Of a stretch of 62,585 nucleotides of DNA, positions 24,969 through 34,408 are shown one piece after another (positions within the stretch are counted from its first letter, which is position 1; every line of letters begins with the position of its first letter). The translations under genes were made by a program, and so were the position numbers. The notes below the pieces were generated by a model. The model saw only the letters and a list, made by a program, of their open reading frames with translations, made no database searches and had not been told where the DNA came from. Origin of the DNA: JACGMN01 sp964522635 (GTDB taxonomy: Archaea > Halobacteriota > Syntropharchaeia > Alkanophagales > Methanospirareceae); assembly GCA_964522635.1 (NCBI GenBank), contig CAZFWT010000001.1, positions 1-62,585 on the forward strand. The letters are read 5' to 3'.

Positions 24969-27392
24969 ATGAAGCTGGAAAAGAAATACAAACCGGAGAT
25001 CGTGGAGAAGAAGTGGTTGGAGACCTGGGAAGACTCGCTCTATTACTTTGATGAAGCTTCTGATCGCCCACCGTATATCATCGATACGCCGCCGCCATAC
25101 CCGACGGGCGATTTTCACGTTGGTAATGCGCTGAACTGGTGTTATATTGATTTTATCGCACGTTACAAACGCATGCGCGGCTATAACGTGATGTTCCCGC
25201 AGGGCTGGGACTGCCATGGGCTGCCGACTGAGGTGAAGGTGGAGGAGCGGCACGGGATTTCCAAGCGGCAGATCGACAAGCAGCAGTTCCGGGAGCTCTG
25301 CAAGCAACTGACCCGTGAGAACATTGCGCAGATGAAGGGCATGATGCAGAAACTCGGTATGTCCATTGATTGGAGCCGCGAGTTCGTCACGATGGAAGAC
25401 CGGTACAAGCGGTATACGCAGCTCTCGTTCCTCCGCATGTATCGTGACGGGCTGATCTACCAGGCTGAGCATCCCGTGAACTGGTGCCCGCGCTGCGAGA
25501 CCGCAATTGCGTTCGCGGAGGTCGAGTATGAGGATCGCAACGCGAAGTTGCATTATATATGCTTCAAAAAGGTTGACACTGGGAAAGAGCCCGGATATGT
25601 CGAGATCGCGACGACACGGCCGGAACTGCTGGCGAGTTGTGTCGCCGTAGCCGTGCACCCTGATGATGAGCGGTACCGGGACATCGCGGGCAAGGAGCTG
25701 GTCGTGCCGATATTCGAGCACCTCGTTAAGGTCTATGAGGATGAGAGCGTCGATCCCGAGTTCGGCACCGGCGTGGTGATGATCTGCACGTTTGGTGACC
25801 GGCAGGACGTGCGCTGGTGGAAGGAGCATAACCTTCCCCTGATTACCTGTATTGATGAGCAGGGCCGGATGACCGAGGCGGCGCGTGGTTATACGGGTCT
25901 CAGCACCGCCGAATGCAAGCAGCAGATCATCGAGGACTTGAAGGCCCAGGGCCTTTACAAGGCGCAGGAACCGCTGAGGCAGAACGTGGGCGTCTGCTGG
26001 CGCTGCAAGACGCCGATTGAGATCATCTCGACCCGGCAGTGGTTCGTACGCGTGCTGCACGAGGAGATAAAGAACGCATCGGGGCAGATCTCCTGGTACC
26101 CGGAGCATTTCGCCATTCGGCTCAGAAACTGGGTTGACTCGATGGAGTGGGACTGGTGCATCTCGCGGCAGCGGATCTTCAGCGTGCCCATCCCGGTCTG
26201 GTACTGCAAGCGCTGTGGCACCGTAAAAGTGGCAGCCAAGGATGATTTGCCCGTAGACCCTACGATCAGCAGCCCGAAAGAGCCCTGCAGCAACTGTGGC
26301 AGTACGGAGTTCGTAGGCGAGGAGGACGTCCTGGACACCTGGATGGACTCGTCGCTGAGCGCGCTCTGGGTATCGGGCTGGGATCTCAACGCCGAGAAGC
26401 CCTCCGCGCTCGCCTTCCCCGTCGCGCTCCGACCACAGGGGCACGATATTATTCGCACATGGGCATTCTACACCATCCTGCGCTCGCTTGCGCTCGCCAA
26501 GACCTTCCCCTGGGACACTATTCTAATCAATGGCATGGTGCTCGGCGAGGACGGCTACAAGATGAGCAAGTCGCGGAACAACTTCATATCACCCAACGAG
26601 GTCATTCGGGAGCATGGTGCGGATGTCTTCAGGCAGTGGGCCGCGATCGGCGGTGCTGTCGGCTCGGACGTGCAGTTCCGCTGGAAAGACATCGTGGCCG
26701 CGAGCAAGTTCATGCAGAAGCTCTGGAACATACTCCGGTTCGCACTGCTGCATCTCGAAGAGTACGACCCCGCGGCGGGCTCGGTCGAGCTCCGTGTGGT
26801 TGATACCTGGCTGCTCACGAAGTTGAACAAGCTTGTGCAGTCAGTGACGGAGGCGATGGAGACCTACAAGTTCGATGAGGCAATGAAGGAAATACGCGCG
26901 TTCACCTGGAATACGCTCGCCGACGATTACATCGAGCTGGCGAAATCGCGGCTCTATGGCCGCGGCGGCGATGACGGGAAGGAATCAGCGAGATACGCGT
27001 TGTATACGACGCTCGTGACGCTCGGTAATCTGCTTGCACCGTTTGCGCCGTTCTTCGCCGAAGAGATGCACGCGTATATCGGGAACGGCGGCAGCGTGCA
27101 CCACGCGCAGTGGCCTGAGCCCATTCCCGAGGAGATCGACGCCGATGCGGAAGTCCAGGGCGATCTCATCGCCGATATCGTTCGCGCAGTTCGCCACTTC
27201 AAGTCGGAGCAGGGTATCGCGTTAAATGCGCCGCTGGGCACCGTGCGAATTTACGGTGCGCATGTGGACACCGAGGACATCGAGAACGCTACGGCAACAC
27301 CAGTGGAGCTCGTCGAGCAGGCGGACGCAGGTGAAGCTGCTGGCACGATGCTCGATGTCCGGGGCACGCGGGTTGAGTTACTTAAGGCGTAA
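24969..27392 (+). CDS. valS: Valyl-tRNA synthetase
   Basis: Class I synthetase charging tRNA-Val. 807 aa from ATG 24969; a GTG three codons upstream is possible. The HIGH-type motif PYPTGDFHVGN is at 43-53, the KMSKS motif is near residue 531, the editing (CP1) domain lies between, and LDTWMDSSLSALWVSGW is typical of ValRS. The C-terminal coiled coil of bacterial ValRS is missing, as usual in archaea. Zinc-binding CxxC pairs occur around CPRCET, CWRCKTP and CKRCG/CSNCGS. The gene starts a run with Sec61 beta and moaC. Confidence 0.95.
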   Translation: MKLEKKYKPEIVEKKWLETWEDSLYYFDEASDRPPYIIDTPPPYPTGDFHVGNALNWCYIDFIARYKRMRGYNVMFPQGWDCHGLPTEVKVEERHGISKRQIDKQQFRELCKQLTRENIAQMKGMMQKLGMSIDWSREFVTMEDRYKRYTQLSFLRMYRDGLIYQAEHPVNWCPRCETAIAFAEVEYEDRNAKLHYICFKKVDTGKEPGYVEIATTRPELLASCVAVAVHPDDERYRDIAGKELVVPIFEHLVKVYEDESVDPEFGTGVVMICTFGDRQDVRWWKEHNLPLITCIDEQGRMTEAARGYTGLSTAECKQQIIEDLKAQGLYKAQEPLRQNVGVCWRCKTPIEIISTRQWFVRVLHEEIKNASGQISWYPEHFAIRLRNWVDSMEWDWCISRQRIFSVPIPVWYCKRCGTVKVAAKDDLPVDPTISSPKEPCSNCGSTEFVGEEDVLDTWMDSSLSALWVSGWDLNAEKPSALAFPVALRPQGHDIIRTWAFYTILRSLALAKTFPWDTILINGMVLGEDGYKMSKSRNNFISPNEVIREHGADVFRQWAAIGGAVGSDVQFRWKDIVAASKFMQKLWNILRFALLHLEEYDPAAGSVELRVVDTWLLTKLNKLVQSVTEAMETYKFDEAMKEIRAFTWNTLADDYIELAKSRLYGRGGDDGKESARYALYTTLVTLGNLLAPFAPFFAEEMHAYIGNGGSVHHAQWPEPIPEEIDADAEVQGDLIADIVRAVRHFKSEQGIALNAPLGTVRIYGAHVDTEDIENATATPVELVEQADAGEAAGTMLDVRGTRVELLKA

Positions 27393-27417
27393 TCCGTAAC
27401 AATAAAGGGGGTACGAG

Positions 27418-27642
27418 ATGGCAAAAGGAAAGACAGCGAAGAAGGGAAAGCACGAGGAGAAGAAAGAAGGCGGAAGTAAAGGCGAAGAGCGCGGTCTCAT
27501 GTCCTCCGCAGGCTTGATGCGGTACTACGACGTCGAGGAATCCGCGATAAAGATGTCCCCGAAGATGATCCTGATCCTTGGTGTAGTTATTGGCGTGGTC
27601 ATCATCGGGTTGGAGATTTATTTTGGCACCTGGCCAACGTGA
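27418..27642 (+). CDS. Preprotein translocase Sec61 beta subunit
   Basis: 74 aa. A basic, Lys/Gly/Glu-rich cytoplasmic N-terminus is followed by the family signature SSAGLMRYYDVEESAIKMSP and one C-terminal membrane segment (about 48-68). It is an accessory part of the SecY channel. The ribosome site ggggg lies 6 nt upstream. It follows valS by 25 bases. Confidence 0.92.
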   Translation: MAKGKTAKKGKHEEKKEGGSKGEERGLMSSAGLMRYYDVEESAIKMSPKMILILGVVIGVVIIGLEIYFGTWPT

Positions 27643-27663
27643 GTGAAGTGAGGGCTGGAACTC

Positions 27664-28128
27664 ATGCAGCAGCGTAGCGCCGGAATGGTGGACATCAGCG
27701 CCAAGGGCAACGTCGAGCGTATCGCAATCGCGTCGGGCACGATTCGCCTGGATCCGAGCACGATCGAGAAGATTCAAAGCGGCACGACCAGAAAGGGGAA
27801 TGTGCTCGGCTGTGCTGAGATCGCGGCGATCCTTGCCGTGAAGAAGACGCCCGAAGTCATTCCGCTCTGTCACCAGATAAATATCGAGCAGGTTGCCGTG
27901 GCTTTTATCGTGGGCACGGACAGGATTAGCGCATCGGTCTCGGTCAAATCGGTCGGCAAGACGGGCGTGGAGATGGACGCGCTCCATGGACTCTCCATTG
28001 CACTCCTGACAATCTGGGACATGGTGAAAGCGGAGGAGAAGGACGAAACGGGCAATTATCCCCATACTCGAATCGACGATATTCAGGTGGAGAAGAAGGA
28101 AAAGCGACCGCTTTACAGTTCCTCGTAG
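27664..28128 (+). CDS. moaC: Cyclic pyranopterin monophosphate synthase MoaC
   Basis: Second step of molybdenum/tungsten cofactor synthesis. 154 aa. Conserved MVDISAKGNVERIAIA, PLCHQINIE and KTGVEMDALHGLSIALLTIWDMVK are all present, including the catalytic Lys and Asp. The upstream ATG at 27664 is kept because MoaC proteins have a short lead before MVDxSxK. It lies 21 bases after Sec61 beta; no other moa gene is nearby. Confidence 0.93.
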   Translation: MQQRSAGMVDISAKGNVERIAIASGTIRLDPSTIEKIQSGTTRKGNVLGCAEIAAILAVKKTPEVIPLCHQINIEQVAVAFIVGTDRISASVSVKSVGKTGVEMDALHGLSIALLTIWDMVKAEEKDETGNYPHTRIDDIQVEKKEKRPLYSSS

Positions 28129-28362
28129 CGAACGGAACTCGGGGTGTGAGGGGCTGCGACACGCTAATGTGCTAACCTTGCCGGCTCTAAGTTAAGTGAA
28201 TCCCGAGTGCACTACTGTTACGTTACCTCACTAACGAATCACAGCGTCCTCGATGGCCCCGCGACGGTGAAACGGGGGGGCGCGCGAGAGATCATCCCTT
28301 GAGTATCGCAAACACGTTGCGAAACATAACATCGGAATGAGCAAAACGAGAGCGCCCACCGT
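28129..28362. other. Intergenic stretch, convergent
   Basis: 234 bases between moaC (+) and tatD (-). It contains G-runs (cggggggg near 28275) but no coding frame, RNA gene or repeat I can support. Confidence 0.4.
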
Positions 28363-29148
28363 CTAGCGTAACGCGACTCCGAAGACGCGCTCGAAATTAC
28401 GCTCGATCGCCTCGTCCACTGTTTCGAGCGAGAGCTTCTGCTGCCGCGCAATCTCCTCGTATACCACCTTAACATTCTGCGGCACGTTCCGTTCGTTCTC
28501 AGTTGTCGCGAGATACGGCGCATCCGTTTCGGTGAGTAATGCAGACAGCGGTAGCCGCTTCGCCACCTTCTTCATGCTCTTGCTTCGCACGATCGAGGTC
28601 GGGAGTGAGACGTAGTAGCCTTCCTCGCAGATCTCCTCCGCAACGGCTGGCTTGCCGGTGAAGCAGTGGAAGATTGCGCTTTTCACGTCTTCGCCCCTGA
28701 CAATCTTCAAACCCTCCTCAATTGCCTCGCTGCCCGTACCGCGGAGGTGCAGCACCACTGGCAGCCGTAGCTCATTCGCCAGCCCGAGGAACTCCACAAA
28801 AACCTCCTTCGTTCGTTTCAACTTCAGCGGGTCCTTCACCCAGTAGTAATCGAGTCCGATCTCGCCGATACCCACGATCGCGCGCCGGTGCGCACTGACG
28901 AATTCCGCGTACCGCTCGATCTCCTGGTCCGTTCTATCCTCCACATAAATCGGATGCAGCCCGAGCGTTACAAAGATGAATCCGGTGTGCGCCGCAGCAA
29001 GCTCTAACGCCTTCTCCGCGTCTGCTGGCCCGGCGCCACAAATCACCACGCCACTGAGAACGCGCTTCGCTTCCTCAATCACCTGCGTACGATCCGTATC
29101 GTACTCAGCCATCGTCAAATGGCAATGGATATCGATAATTTCAACCAC
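28363..29148 (-). CDS. tatD: TatD-family metal-dependent hydrolase
   Basis: 261 aa TIM-barrel hydrolase or DNase. Metal ligands: IDIHCHL (HxH) near the N-terminus, GIGEIGLDYYWV (E), VVLHLRG (H), FHCFTG (H) and LTETDAPY (D). It probably acts as a 3'-5' nuclease in quality control; the archaeal role is not established. It lies downstream of the coiled-coil/glyA cluster on the same strand. Confidence 0.9.
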   Translation of the reverse strand: MVEIIDIHCHLTMAEYDTDRTQVIEEAKRVLSGVVICGAGPADAEKALELAAAHTGFIFVTLGLHPIYVEDRTDQEIERYAEFVSAHRRAIVGIGEIGLDYYWVKDPLKLKRTKEVFVEFLGLANELRLPVVLHLRGTGSEAIEEGLKIVRGEDVKSAIFHCFTGKPAVAEEICEEGYYVSLPTSIVRSKSMKKVAKRLPLSALLTETDAPYLATTENERNVPQNVKVVYEEIARQQKLSLETVDEAIERNFERVFGVALR

Positions 29149-29229
29149 CTCAAACCTTACTTAGTATCGTACGTGGTAAAAATCCGTTACGTTACCACGG
29201 GAATTTAAAGAAGCGGTCTGTGCAAGGCG

Positions 29230-29236
29230 AAAAAAA
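29230..29236 (-). terminator. Poly-T terminator after the coiled-coil gene
   Basis: Seven T on the minus strand directly after the stop of the COG1340 gene (gctttttttcgcc). This is the usual archaeal intrinsic termination signal. Confidence 0.5.
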
Positions 29237-29240
29237 GCTC

Positions 29241-30107
29241 CTACTTCAGCCCCAGCTCAGACCGCTGGAGCATGAGCACATCTTCCGTACTGAGTTTCTG
29301 GCCCTCTTTAAACCGCTCGTAAATGCCCTTCGCCTTCTTCCTCGCTTCTAGCCGCTCGCGGAAACTCCAGTCTTCACGAATCTTCCGGCGCAGTCCGGTG
29401 ATTACGCGGTCGAAGTCCTTCATGTCTCTGAGATAGCGGATATACAACTTGTGCGCATCATCCGCTTCTTCCTGCGCCTCCAGGAACAGCCGGTGCGCCT
29501 CATCCGCCTTCTCTCGCACACGATCCGCCTCCTTGAAGTGCTCAATCATCTTATCGTGGCTCTCATGCGACAATTTCACGTACTCGATCACCTCTTCGTG
29601 GTACTGATCCGATTCCTTGTGGTAGGTCTGCGCTTTCTTCAGCAATTCCGCCAGTTTCTTGTCCTTCTCCAGCTCCTTCTCCATACGCTCAAACTCACGC
29701 CGCAGCTCCGTGATCTTCGCTACCAGTTTCCGCTCCTGATCCTTGCTCATCACTTCCACCTGCTGCCGCAGCTCCATCTCCTCGATGCGTCCTCGCAACT
29801 GCTCAAAAGCCTGGATGCTCGCCAGATCGTTCCGTTTGCGCTGCTTCTCTACCAGCTGGTAATAGCTCGACGCCTTGCGGTTCAATTCACCACGTTTCGT
29901 CTTCTTCTCCGCGATCAGCTTCTCATATTCCTCGCGCTGCTGCTTGAACTCTTTTGCCTTCTCCACTGCCTGTTTGATGTGGGCATTCAAATCATCACGT
30001 AATTCCGCCCACTTACCGGCCTCGGCATTCAACTCAGTCCGCCGTGCTTTATACTCCTCCGCCTTCTTTATAATTTCCGATCTCCGTTCCTCTAGCTCCT
30101 CTAGCAT
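29241..30107 (-). CDS. Archaeal coiled-coil protein (COG1340)
   Basis: 288 aa, almost wholly heptad-rich helix dominated by Glu, Lys and Arg (LEELEERRSEIIKKAEEYKA at the start). Only the C-terminal segment DWSFRERLEARKKAKGIYERF and the following KLSTEDVLMLQRSELGLK look like a compact tail, which is typical for COG1340. The role is unknown. The start overlaps the glyA stop by 7 nt, so they form one operon. Confidence 0.88.
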   Translation of the reverse strand: MLEELEERRSEIIKKAEEYKARRTELNAEAGKWAELRDDLNAHIKQAVEKAKEFKQQREEYEKLIAEKKTKRGELNRKASSYYQLVEKQRKRNDLASIQAFEQLRGRIEEMELRQQVEVMSKDQERKLVAKITELRREFERMEKELEKDKKLAELLKKAQTYHKESDQYHEEVIEYVKLSHESHDKMIEHFKEADRVREKADEAHRLFLEAQEEADDAHKLYIRYLRDMKDFDRVITGLRRKIREDWSFRERLEARKKAKGIYERFKEGQKLSTEDVLMLQRSELGLK

Positions 30108-31432
30108 CCCTCAATATATCTTTCCCTGTATTCTTTATAAATACTCTTTGATTTGTAATGTAACTCGGGAAATGCATACGCATTCTTACCATCAAAGCAG
30201 TACCTCGCATCCTGATACCCGCTTCGTAATTCCTTCACTGCTTCTTTTATCTTTTGCACATCAACTTTCCCGATCACCACGCGTGCAATAAGCGACGCGA
30301 CTTCCCTCATCTCCGATTCCTTCATCCCAACCATCGTCAATTCCTGCACGCCCAGCCTGATGCCCGAGGGCGTGTCGGGATTTTTATCCGCGGGCAGGAG
30401 GTTCTTATTGATAATGATATTGGCAAGCTCCAAGTGCTCTGCTACGGCCGCGCCCCCGCCGAGCTTGAGCGCGTTGATGGCTATCTGATGCGATTCGGTG
30501 AAGCCCTTATGCTCGCAGAGCACCTCAAATCCCTCCTCGTAGAGGGCTCCTGCCAGGGCCTTCGCATTCGCCACCGTCTGCGCCGCGTATGCCTCGCCGA
30601 ACTCCAGCATCTCGGCCAAAGAGACCGCCAGGCCCGCAACATGATGGAGATGATGGTTGCTCACCGTGCCGGGGAAAACTGCCTCGTCTATCCGCTGCTT
30701 GAGCTCCTCTTTACAGAGTATGAGTGCGCCCTGGGGGCCCGGAAAGGTCTTATGCGTGCTGCTCGCGACCACGTCCGCGCCTTCGCGAAGCGGATCCTGG
30801 AACTTTTTGCCCGCGATCAGTCCAAACACGTGCGAGCCATCGTACACGATCCGTGCACCCAGCTCGTCTGCAGCTTCACGCGCCGCTGCAACTGGATGCG
30901 GGAAGAGGAAGAGACTGGCACCAAAGAGTAAGAGCTTGGGCTTCTTCTCCCCTATCTTCTTCACCATCAGCTCGGTATCGATGTTCATCTCATGCGCGTC
31001 AAACGGGAAGGTGAACAGCTCGAGATCACGCATCCCCGGTATGGAGACCTTCGAATGACTGATATGGCCTCCGTTCGGTACGGAAAGGGCCATCATGCGG
31101 TCACGCGGCGCGGTCAGCGCAAAGAGCGCTGCGAGATTCGCCGTCACTCCTGAGATTGGCTTCACATTCACGTGCTCCGCAGCAAACAGCGCTCGCGCCA
31201 GCGTGATCGCCTTCTCCTCGATCTCGTCGATGTACTTACAGCCCTGGTAAAATCGACTGCCCACTTCACCCTCCGCGTACCGATGCGAGAGATCGGAGGC
31301 AAGCAGCATCCGTACGGTATTGCTCGTGACATTCTCGCTCGCGATGAGCGGTAGTGCAGTCGCGAAGAGCTCATGATGCTTCTTCACCGCATCGATCACG
31401 CTTCTTATCTCTGATCGCATATCGCCTGCCAT
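30101..31432 (-). CDS. glyA: Serine hydroxymethyltransferase
   Basis: PLP enzyme interconverting serine and glycine with a tetrahydropterin C1 carrier. 443 aa. LIASENVTSNTVR at 29-41, PLP lysine K228 in SSTHKTFPGPQG, and DGSHVFGLI at 198-206. Archaeal enzymes use tetrahydromethanopterin, which fits mptA in this window. It is upstream of and overlaps the COG1340 gene. Confidence 0.94.
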   Translation of the reverse strand: MAGDMRSEIRSVIDAVKKHHELFATALPLIASENVTSNTVRMLLASDLSHRYAEGEVGSRFYQGCKYIDEIEEKAITLARALFAAEHVNVKPISGVTANLAALFALTAPRDRMMALSVPNGGHISHSKVSIPGMRDLELFTFPFDAHEMNIDTELMVKKIGEKKPKLLLFGASLFLFPHPVAAAREAADELGARIVYDGSHVFGLIAGKKFQDPLREGADVVASSTHKTFPGPQGALILCKEELKQRIDEAVFPGTVSNHHLHHVAGLAVSLAEMLEFGEAYAAQTVANAKALAGALYEEGFEVLCEHKGFTESHQIAINALKLGGGAAVAEHLELANIIINKNLLPADKNPDTPSGIRLGVQELTMVGMKESEMREVASLIARVVIGKVDVQKIKEAVKELRSGYQDARYCFDGKNAYAFPELHYKSKSIYKEYRERYIEGC

Positions 31433-31483
31433 CTTACTCTCCTGGTTCTCCTTTCCCCTTTCTATTTCTATCCGATTATCTAC

Positions 31484-32398
31484 TTACCGTTCCAGTAAAA
31501 TAGAAAGAACAGCCATTCGCACGGGAATACCATAGAACGCCTGGGTGAAGTAGCGCGCGTTCGCCGTCTCGTCCACGTCTGCTGCGATCTCGTCGAGCTT
31601 CGGGAGCGGATGCATGATCACCGCGTGGGGATTCTCTGCCAGCAGCCCGGTCGTAATGCGGTACGTTCCCGCAACCTTATTATATTCCGTCGGATCTGGA
31701 AATCGCTCGCGCTGGATCCTCGTCATGTAGAGCACGTCCACTTCCTTGATCACGTCGCGCAGATCCGTGGATTCAAAAATGTCGACGCCGGCTTCGATCA
31801 AATCCATCTTGATCTCCTCAGGCATGCGCAGCGCCTCGGGTGAGATGAAGAAGAGCTTCGCACCGTACAGTGACAACGCATAGGCCAGTGAATGAACCGT
31901 CCGCCCGTATTTGAGGTCGCCGATCAGGGCGATCCTGAGCGAGTCCAGCAACTGCTCCTGCTGTATCGTGTACAGATCGAGCAGTGTCTGAGTGGGATGA
32001 TGGCCTGCACCGTCGCCCGCGTTGATGATTGGCACGGCCGAGAACGAGGTGGCCATTCGTGATGCGCCCTCCTTCGGATGCCGGAGTGCGATGATGTCGC
32101 AGTAGCTTGAGACGATTCGTATCGTATCGACCAGATTCTCCCCCTTCGCCGCCGAGGTCGTCTCTGGTGACGAGACGTTGATGACCTCACCCCCCAGCCG
32201 CTTCATCGCCACCTCAAATGAGAGCCGCGTTCGCGTGCTGGGCTCGTAAAAGAGGTTGGCGAGGATCTTCCCTGACAGTAAGTCACACGTCTTCGAGCCC
32301 CGTGCGTAGAGCTCCAGCTCCGCTGCACGACTCAGGATGTAATCGATCTCTTCTCTGGTGAAGTCGCGTGTGGAAATGATGTGCCTTCTCGCGAACAT
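31484..32398 (-). CDS. pyrB: Aspartate carbamoyltransferase catalytic subunit
   Basis: Joins carbamoyl phosphate to aspartate in pyrimidine synthesis. 304 aa. Carbamoyl-phosphate loop PSTRTRLSFEVAMKRLGG, second site GDGAGHHPTQTLLDLYTI, and MHPLPKLDEI near the end. In most archaea pyrI, the regulatory subunit, follows directly; here glyA follows and pyrI is not in the window. Confidence 0.95.
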   Translation of the reverse strand: MFARRHIISTRDFTREEIDYILSRAAELELYARGSKTCDLLSGKILANLFYEPSTRTRLSFEVAMKRLGGEVINVSSPETTSAAKGENLVDTIRIVSSYCDIIALRHPKEGASRMATSFSAVPIINAGDGAGHHPTQTLLDLYTIQQEQLLDSLRIALIGDLKYGRTVHSLAYALSLYGAKLFFISPEALRMPEEIKMDLIEAGVDIFESTDLRDVIKEVDVLYMTRIQRERFPDPTEYNKVAGTYRITTGLLAENPHAVIMHPLPKLDEIAADVDETANARYFTQAFYGIPVRMAVLSILLER

Positions 32399-32475
32399 CG
32401 CGTCTGAGAGATTGTAAGCGGGTGCAGGTATAAGAATCTACCGTTAAGGGCGCGAGAATCAGAAACACGAGCAGG

Positions 32476-32500
32476 GAAAAAATAAAAAGAAAGAAAAAAA
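32476..32500 (-). terminator. T-rich terminator of the alba gene
   Basis: On the minus strand this is a pyrimidine tract of T-runs (ctttttttctttctttt and more) 50-75 bases after the alba stop, a typical archaeal termination region. Confidence 0.5.
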
Positions 32501-32550
32501 GACGGAGTCAAGAGAACGCTTATCCCAGGATTAAATCGCTTTCGCGCCTC

Positions 32551-32829
32551 TCACTTCGTTTTCATTGTTATCTCGACCGACGAGACGTTTGCTTTATCTC
32601 CACCTTCGCCCACGAGCTGCTCTGTTCCGATTTTTATGTCCTTCACTTCTACACCCGGCATGAACTTGTTCCGTACAACTTCCGCTGTGTCGACCGCCCT
32701 CGAGATTGCTCTCCCTCGTGCCTTGATCAAGACCTCATCAAAGCCGTTGTTGAACTGCGTTACAACTGCCAGGACATAACTCATCACAGGCTTATTCCCG
32801 ATATATATAACGTTGTCTTCTCCAGGCAT
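32551..32829 (-). CDS. albA: DNA/RNA-binding protein Alba
   Basis: 92 aa chromatin protein. The core NVIYIGNKPVMSYVLAVVTQ contains the lysine that is acetylated in other Alba proteins (GNKPVM), and the loop RGRAISRAVDTAEVVRN binds nucleic acid. The start at 32829 follows aggtga by about 12 nt; a GTG at 32844 is an alternative. Single gene. Confidence 0.93.
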   Translation of the reverse strand: MPGEDNVIYIGNKPVMSYVLAVVTQFNNGFDEVLIKARGRAISRAVDTAEVVRNKFMPGVEVKDIKIGTEQLVGEGGDKANVSSVEITMKTK

Positions 32830-32981
32830 TTTTGGTTCGTTCACCTGACTGATAGAAGGTGGAGGTATATTTAAAGGTATACTCTTTCATAACCCTCGCA
32901 ACGCGCGCGAGTGGTGTAGCGAGCGTGGCATTTTTCTTACCCGCTGTGCCTTTCTTTATACGTTAGGTGTGATACGGAACG

Positions 32982-34181
32982 ATGCGGACGGTGGTCTTTG
33001 AGCCATTCTCGGGCGCGGCCGGCGATATGATCCTCGGTAGTCTGCTGGCTTTGGGCGTGAAGGAGTCGAAGATAGCGGACGCTATTTCAGCCTTCAATCT
33101 CGCCCTGGAGGTGACTGATGTGGAGAAGCGCGGTATCATGGCGAAGCATGTTGCCTTCGTCGCGACCCGGGCCGCGGCGGAACGATCATGCAGCGATCGT
33201 TCGTATAGCGATATGCGGCAAGCGCTCGAACAGAGCGGACTGCCTGAGCCGGTCATTCAGCACGCAGTGAGCGCCTTTGAGCGAATCGCGCAAGCAGAGG
33301 CGATCGTACATGGCATTCCTAAGGGGAAGATCACGTTTCATGAGCTGGGTGCACTGGACACGCTGGGCGATCTGGTGGGCAGCGCCGTTGCCTTCCTGGA
33401 GCTGAATCCTGACACCATTCTCAGCACGCCGATTTCGCTCGGCACGGGCTTCGTGCAGATCGAGCACGGATGCTTCCCCGTTCCGGCACCGGCGACACTC
33501 GAGATCCTGAGGGATACCGCATTGCTGTATCGGGGCGGACCGGCGGTGATAAACGCGGAGCTCTTGACGCCGACGGGCGCAGCACTGCTCGCGCAGTTCG
33601 TGGAGCGATCTGAGCCCGCCTTCCCGCAGCTGCGGATTGAGAAGATCGGCTATGGCGCAGGAACGCAGGACCTGCCAGTCCCGAATGTCTTACGCGCAAG
33701 CCTCGGAACACTCACCGAGTTGTCACGGGACCTTATCGAGGTGCTGGAGACGAACGTGGACAACGTAACGGGCGAGATGATGGGTAACCTGATCGAGGTG
33801 CTCATGGCTGAGGGCGCGCGCGACGTGGCCGTGGCACCGGTGCTCATGAAGAAGGGCAGGACGGGCTATCTCATCACAGTGATCACCGCGCCACAGGATG
33901 CAGCTCGAATTGCACAGCGGCTGATGGCTGAGACCGGTACGCTGGGTGTACGTGTCATGCAGGTGAAGCATCGCTTCGTTGCGGATCGCGAAGAGGCGCG
34001 CGTGAAGGTGACACTCAGGGGTGTAGAGCGGGAAGTAGGCGTAAAAATCGGCCGCGATGCTGCGGGGAAGGTGCTCACCGTGGCTGCGGAGTTCGAAGAT
34101 GCGAAGCGGGTGGCGCGCGAGCTGAACATGCCGCTGAAGGATGTTCTGAAGGCCGTGGAAGGTACCTTTTTCTATACCTAA
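32982..34181 (+). CDS. larC: LarC nickel insertion protein (nickel-pincer cofactor)
   Basis: Inserts nickel into the pincer cofactor of lactate racemase-type enzymes. 399 aa as one continuous frame. Conserved FEPFSGAAGDMILGSLLALG, FHELGALDTLGDLVGSA, PVPAPATLEIL, and TNVDNVTGEMMGNLIEVL with the C-terminal LarC2 part. LarB, LarE and a racemase are not in the window. A tttata box at 32955-32960 is about 25 nt before the ATG, so the message may be leaderless. Confidence 0.9.
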   Translation: MRTVVFEPFSGAAGDMILGSLLALGVKESKIADAISAFNLALEVTDVEKRGIMAKHVAFVATRAAAERSCSDRSYSDMRQALEQSGLPEPVIQHAVSAFERIAQAEAIVHGIPKGKITFHELGALDTLGDLVGSAVAFLELNPDTILSTPISLGTGFVQIEHGCFPVPAPATLEILRDTALLYRGGPAVINAELLTPTGAALLAQFVERSEPAFPQLRIEKIGYGAGTQDLPVPNVLRASLGTLTELSRDLIEVLETNVDNVTGEMMGNLIEVLMAEGARDVAVAPVLMKKGRTGYLITVITAPQDAARIAQRLMAETGTLGVRVMQVKHRFVADREEARVKVTLRGVEREVGVKIGRDAAGKVLTVAAEFEDAKRVARELNMPLKDVLKAVEGTFFYT

Positions 34182-34236
34182 GACCAAGGCACTGTTAGTG
34201 GTGGATGGGGTCTTCTCAGCTCGGGAGAATATTTGT

Positions 34237-34319
34237 GCGGAGGTTGCCGAGAGGACAAAGGCGCAGCGTTGAGGTCGCTGTCCCGCAGGGGTCCGAGGGT
34301 TCAAATCCCTCCCTCCGCA
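34237..34319 (+). tRNA. tRNA-Leu (anticodon GAG)
   Basis: Type II tRNA. Acceptor gcggagg (34237-34243) pairs with cctccgc (34312-34318); anticodon stem cagcg/cgctg encloses loop ttgaggt with anticodon GAG at 34271-34273; long variable arm at 34281-34294; T stem gaggg/ccctc with loop ttcaaat. Discriminator A at 34319; CCA is not encoded. Confidence 0.94.
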
Positions 34320-34408
34320 TGCATCGTTGGCCCCTGTCCATGTTGTGGTGGGGCAAAGGTTTTAAAGAAGGAATGCTAAGAGATTGACTAAACGAGGGGC
34401 ACGAAAAG

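Noticed and set aside
24933..26444. 503-codon open frame antisense to valS
   Set aside because: It mirrors the strongly conserved valS gene, shows no family features and has His/Leu/Arg-rich composition typical of a shadow frame.
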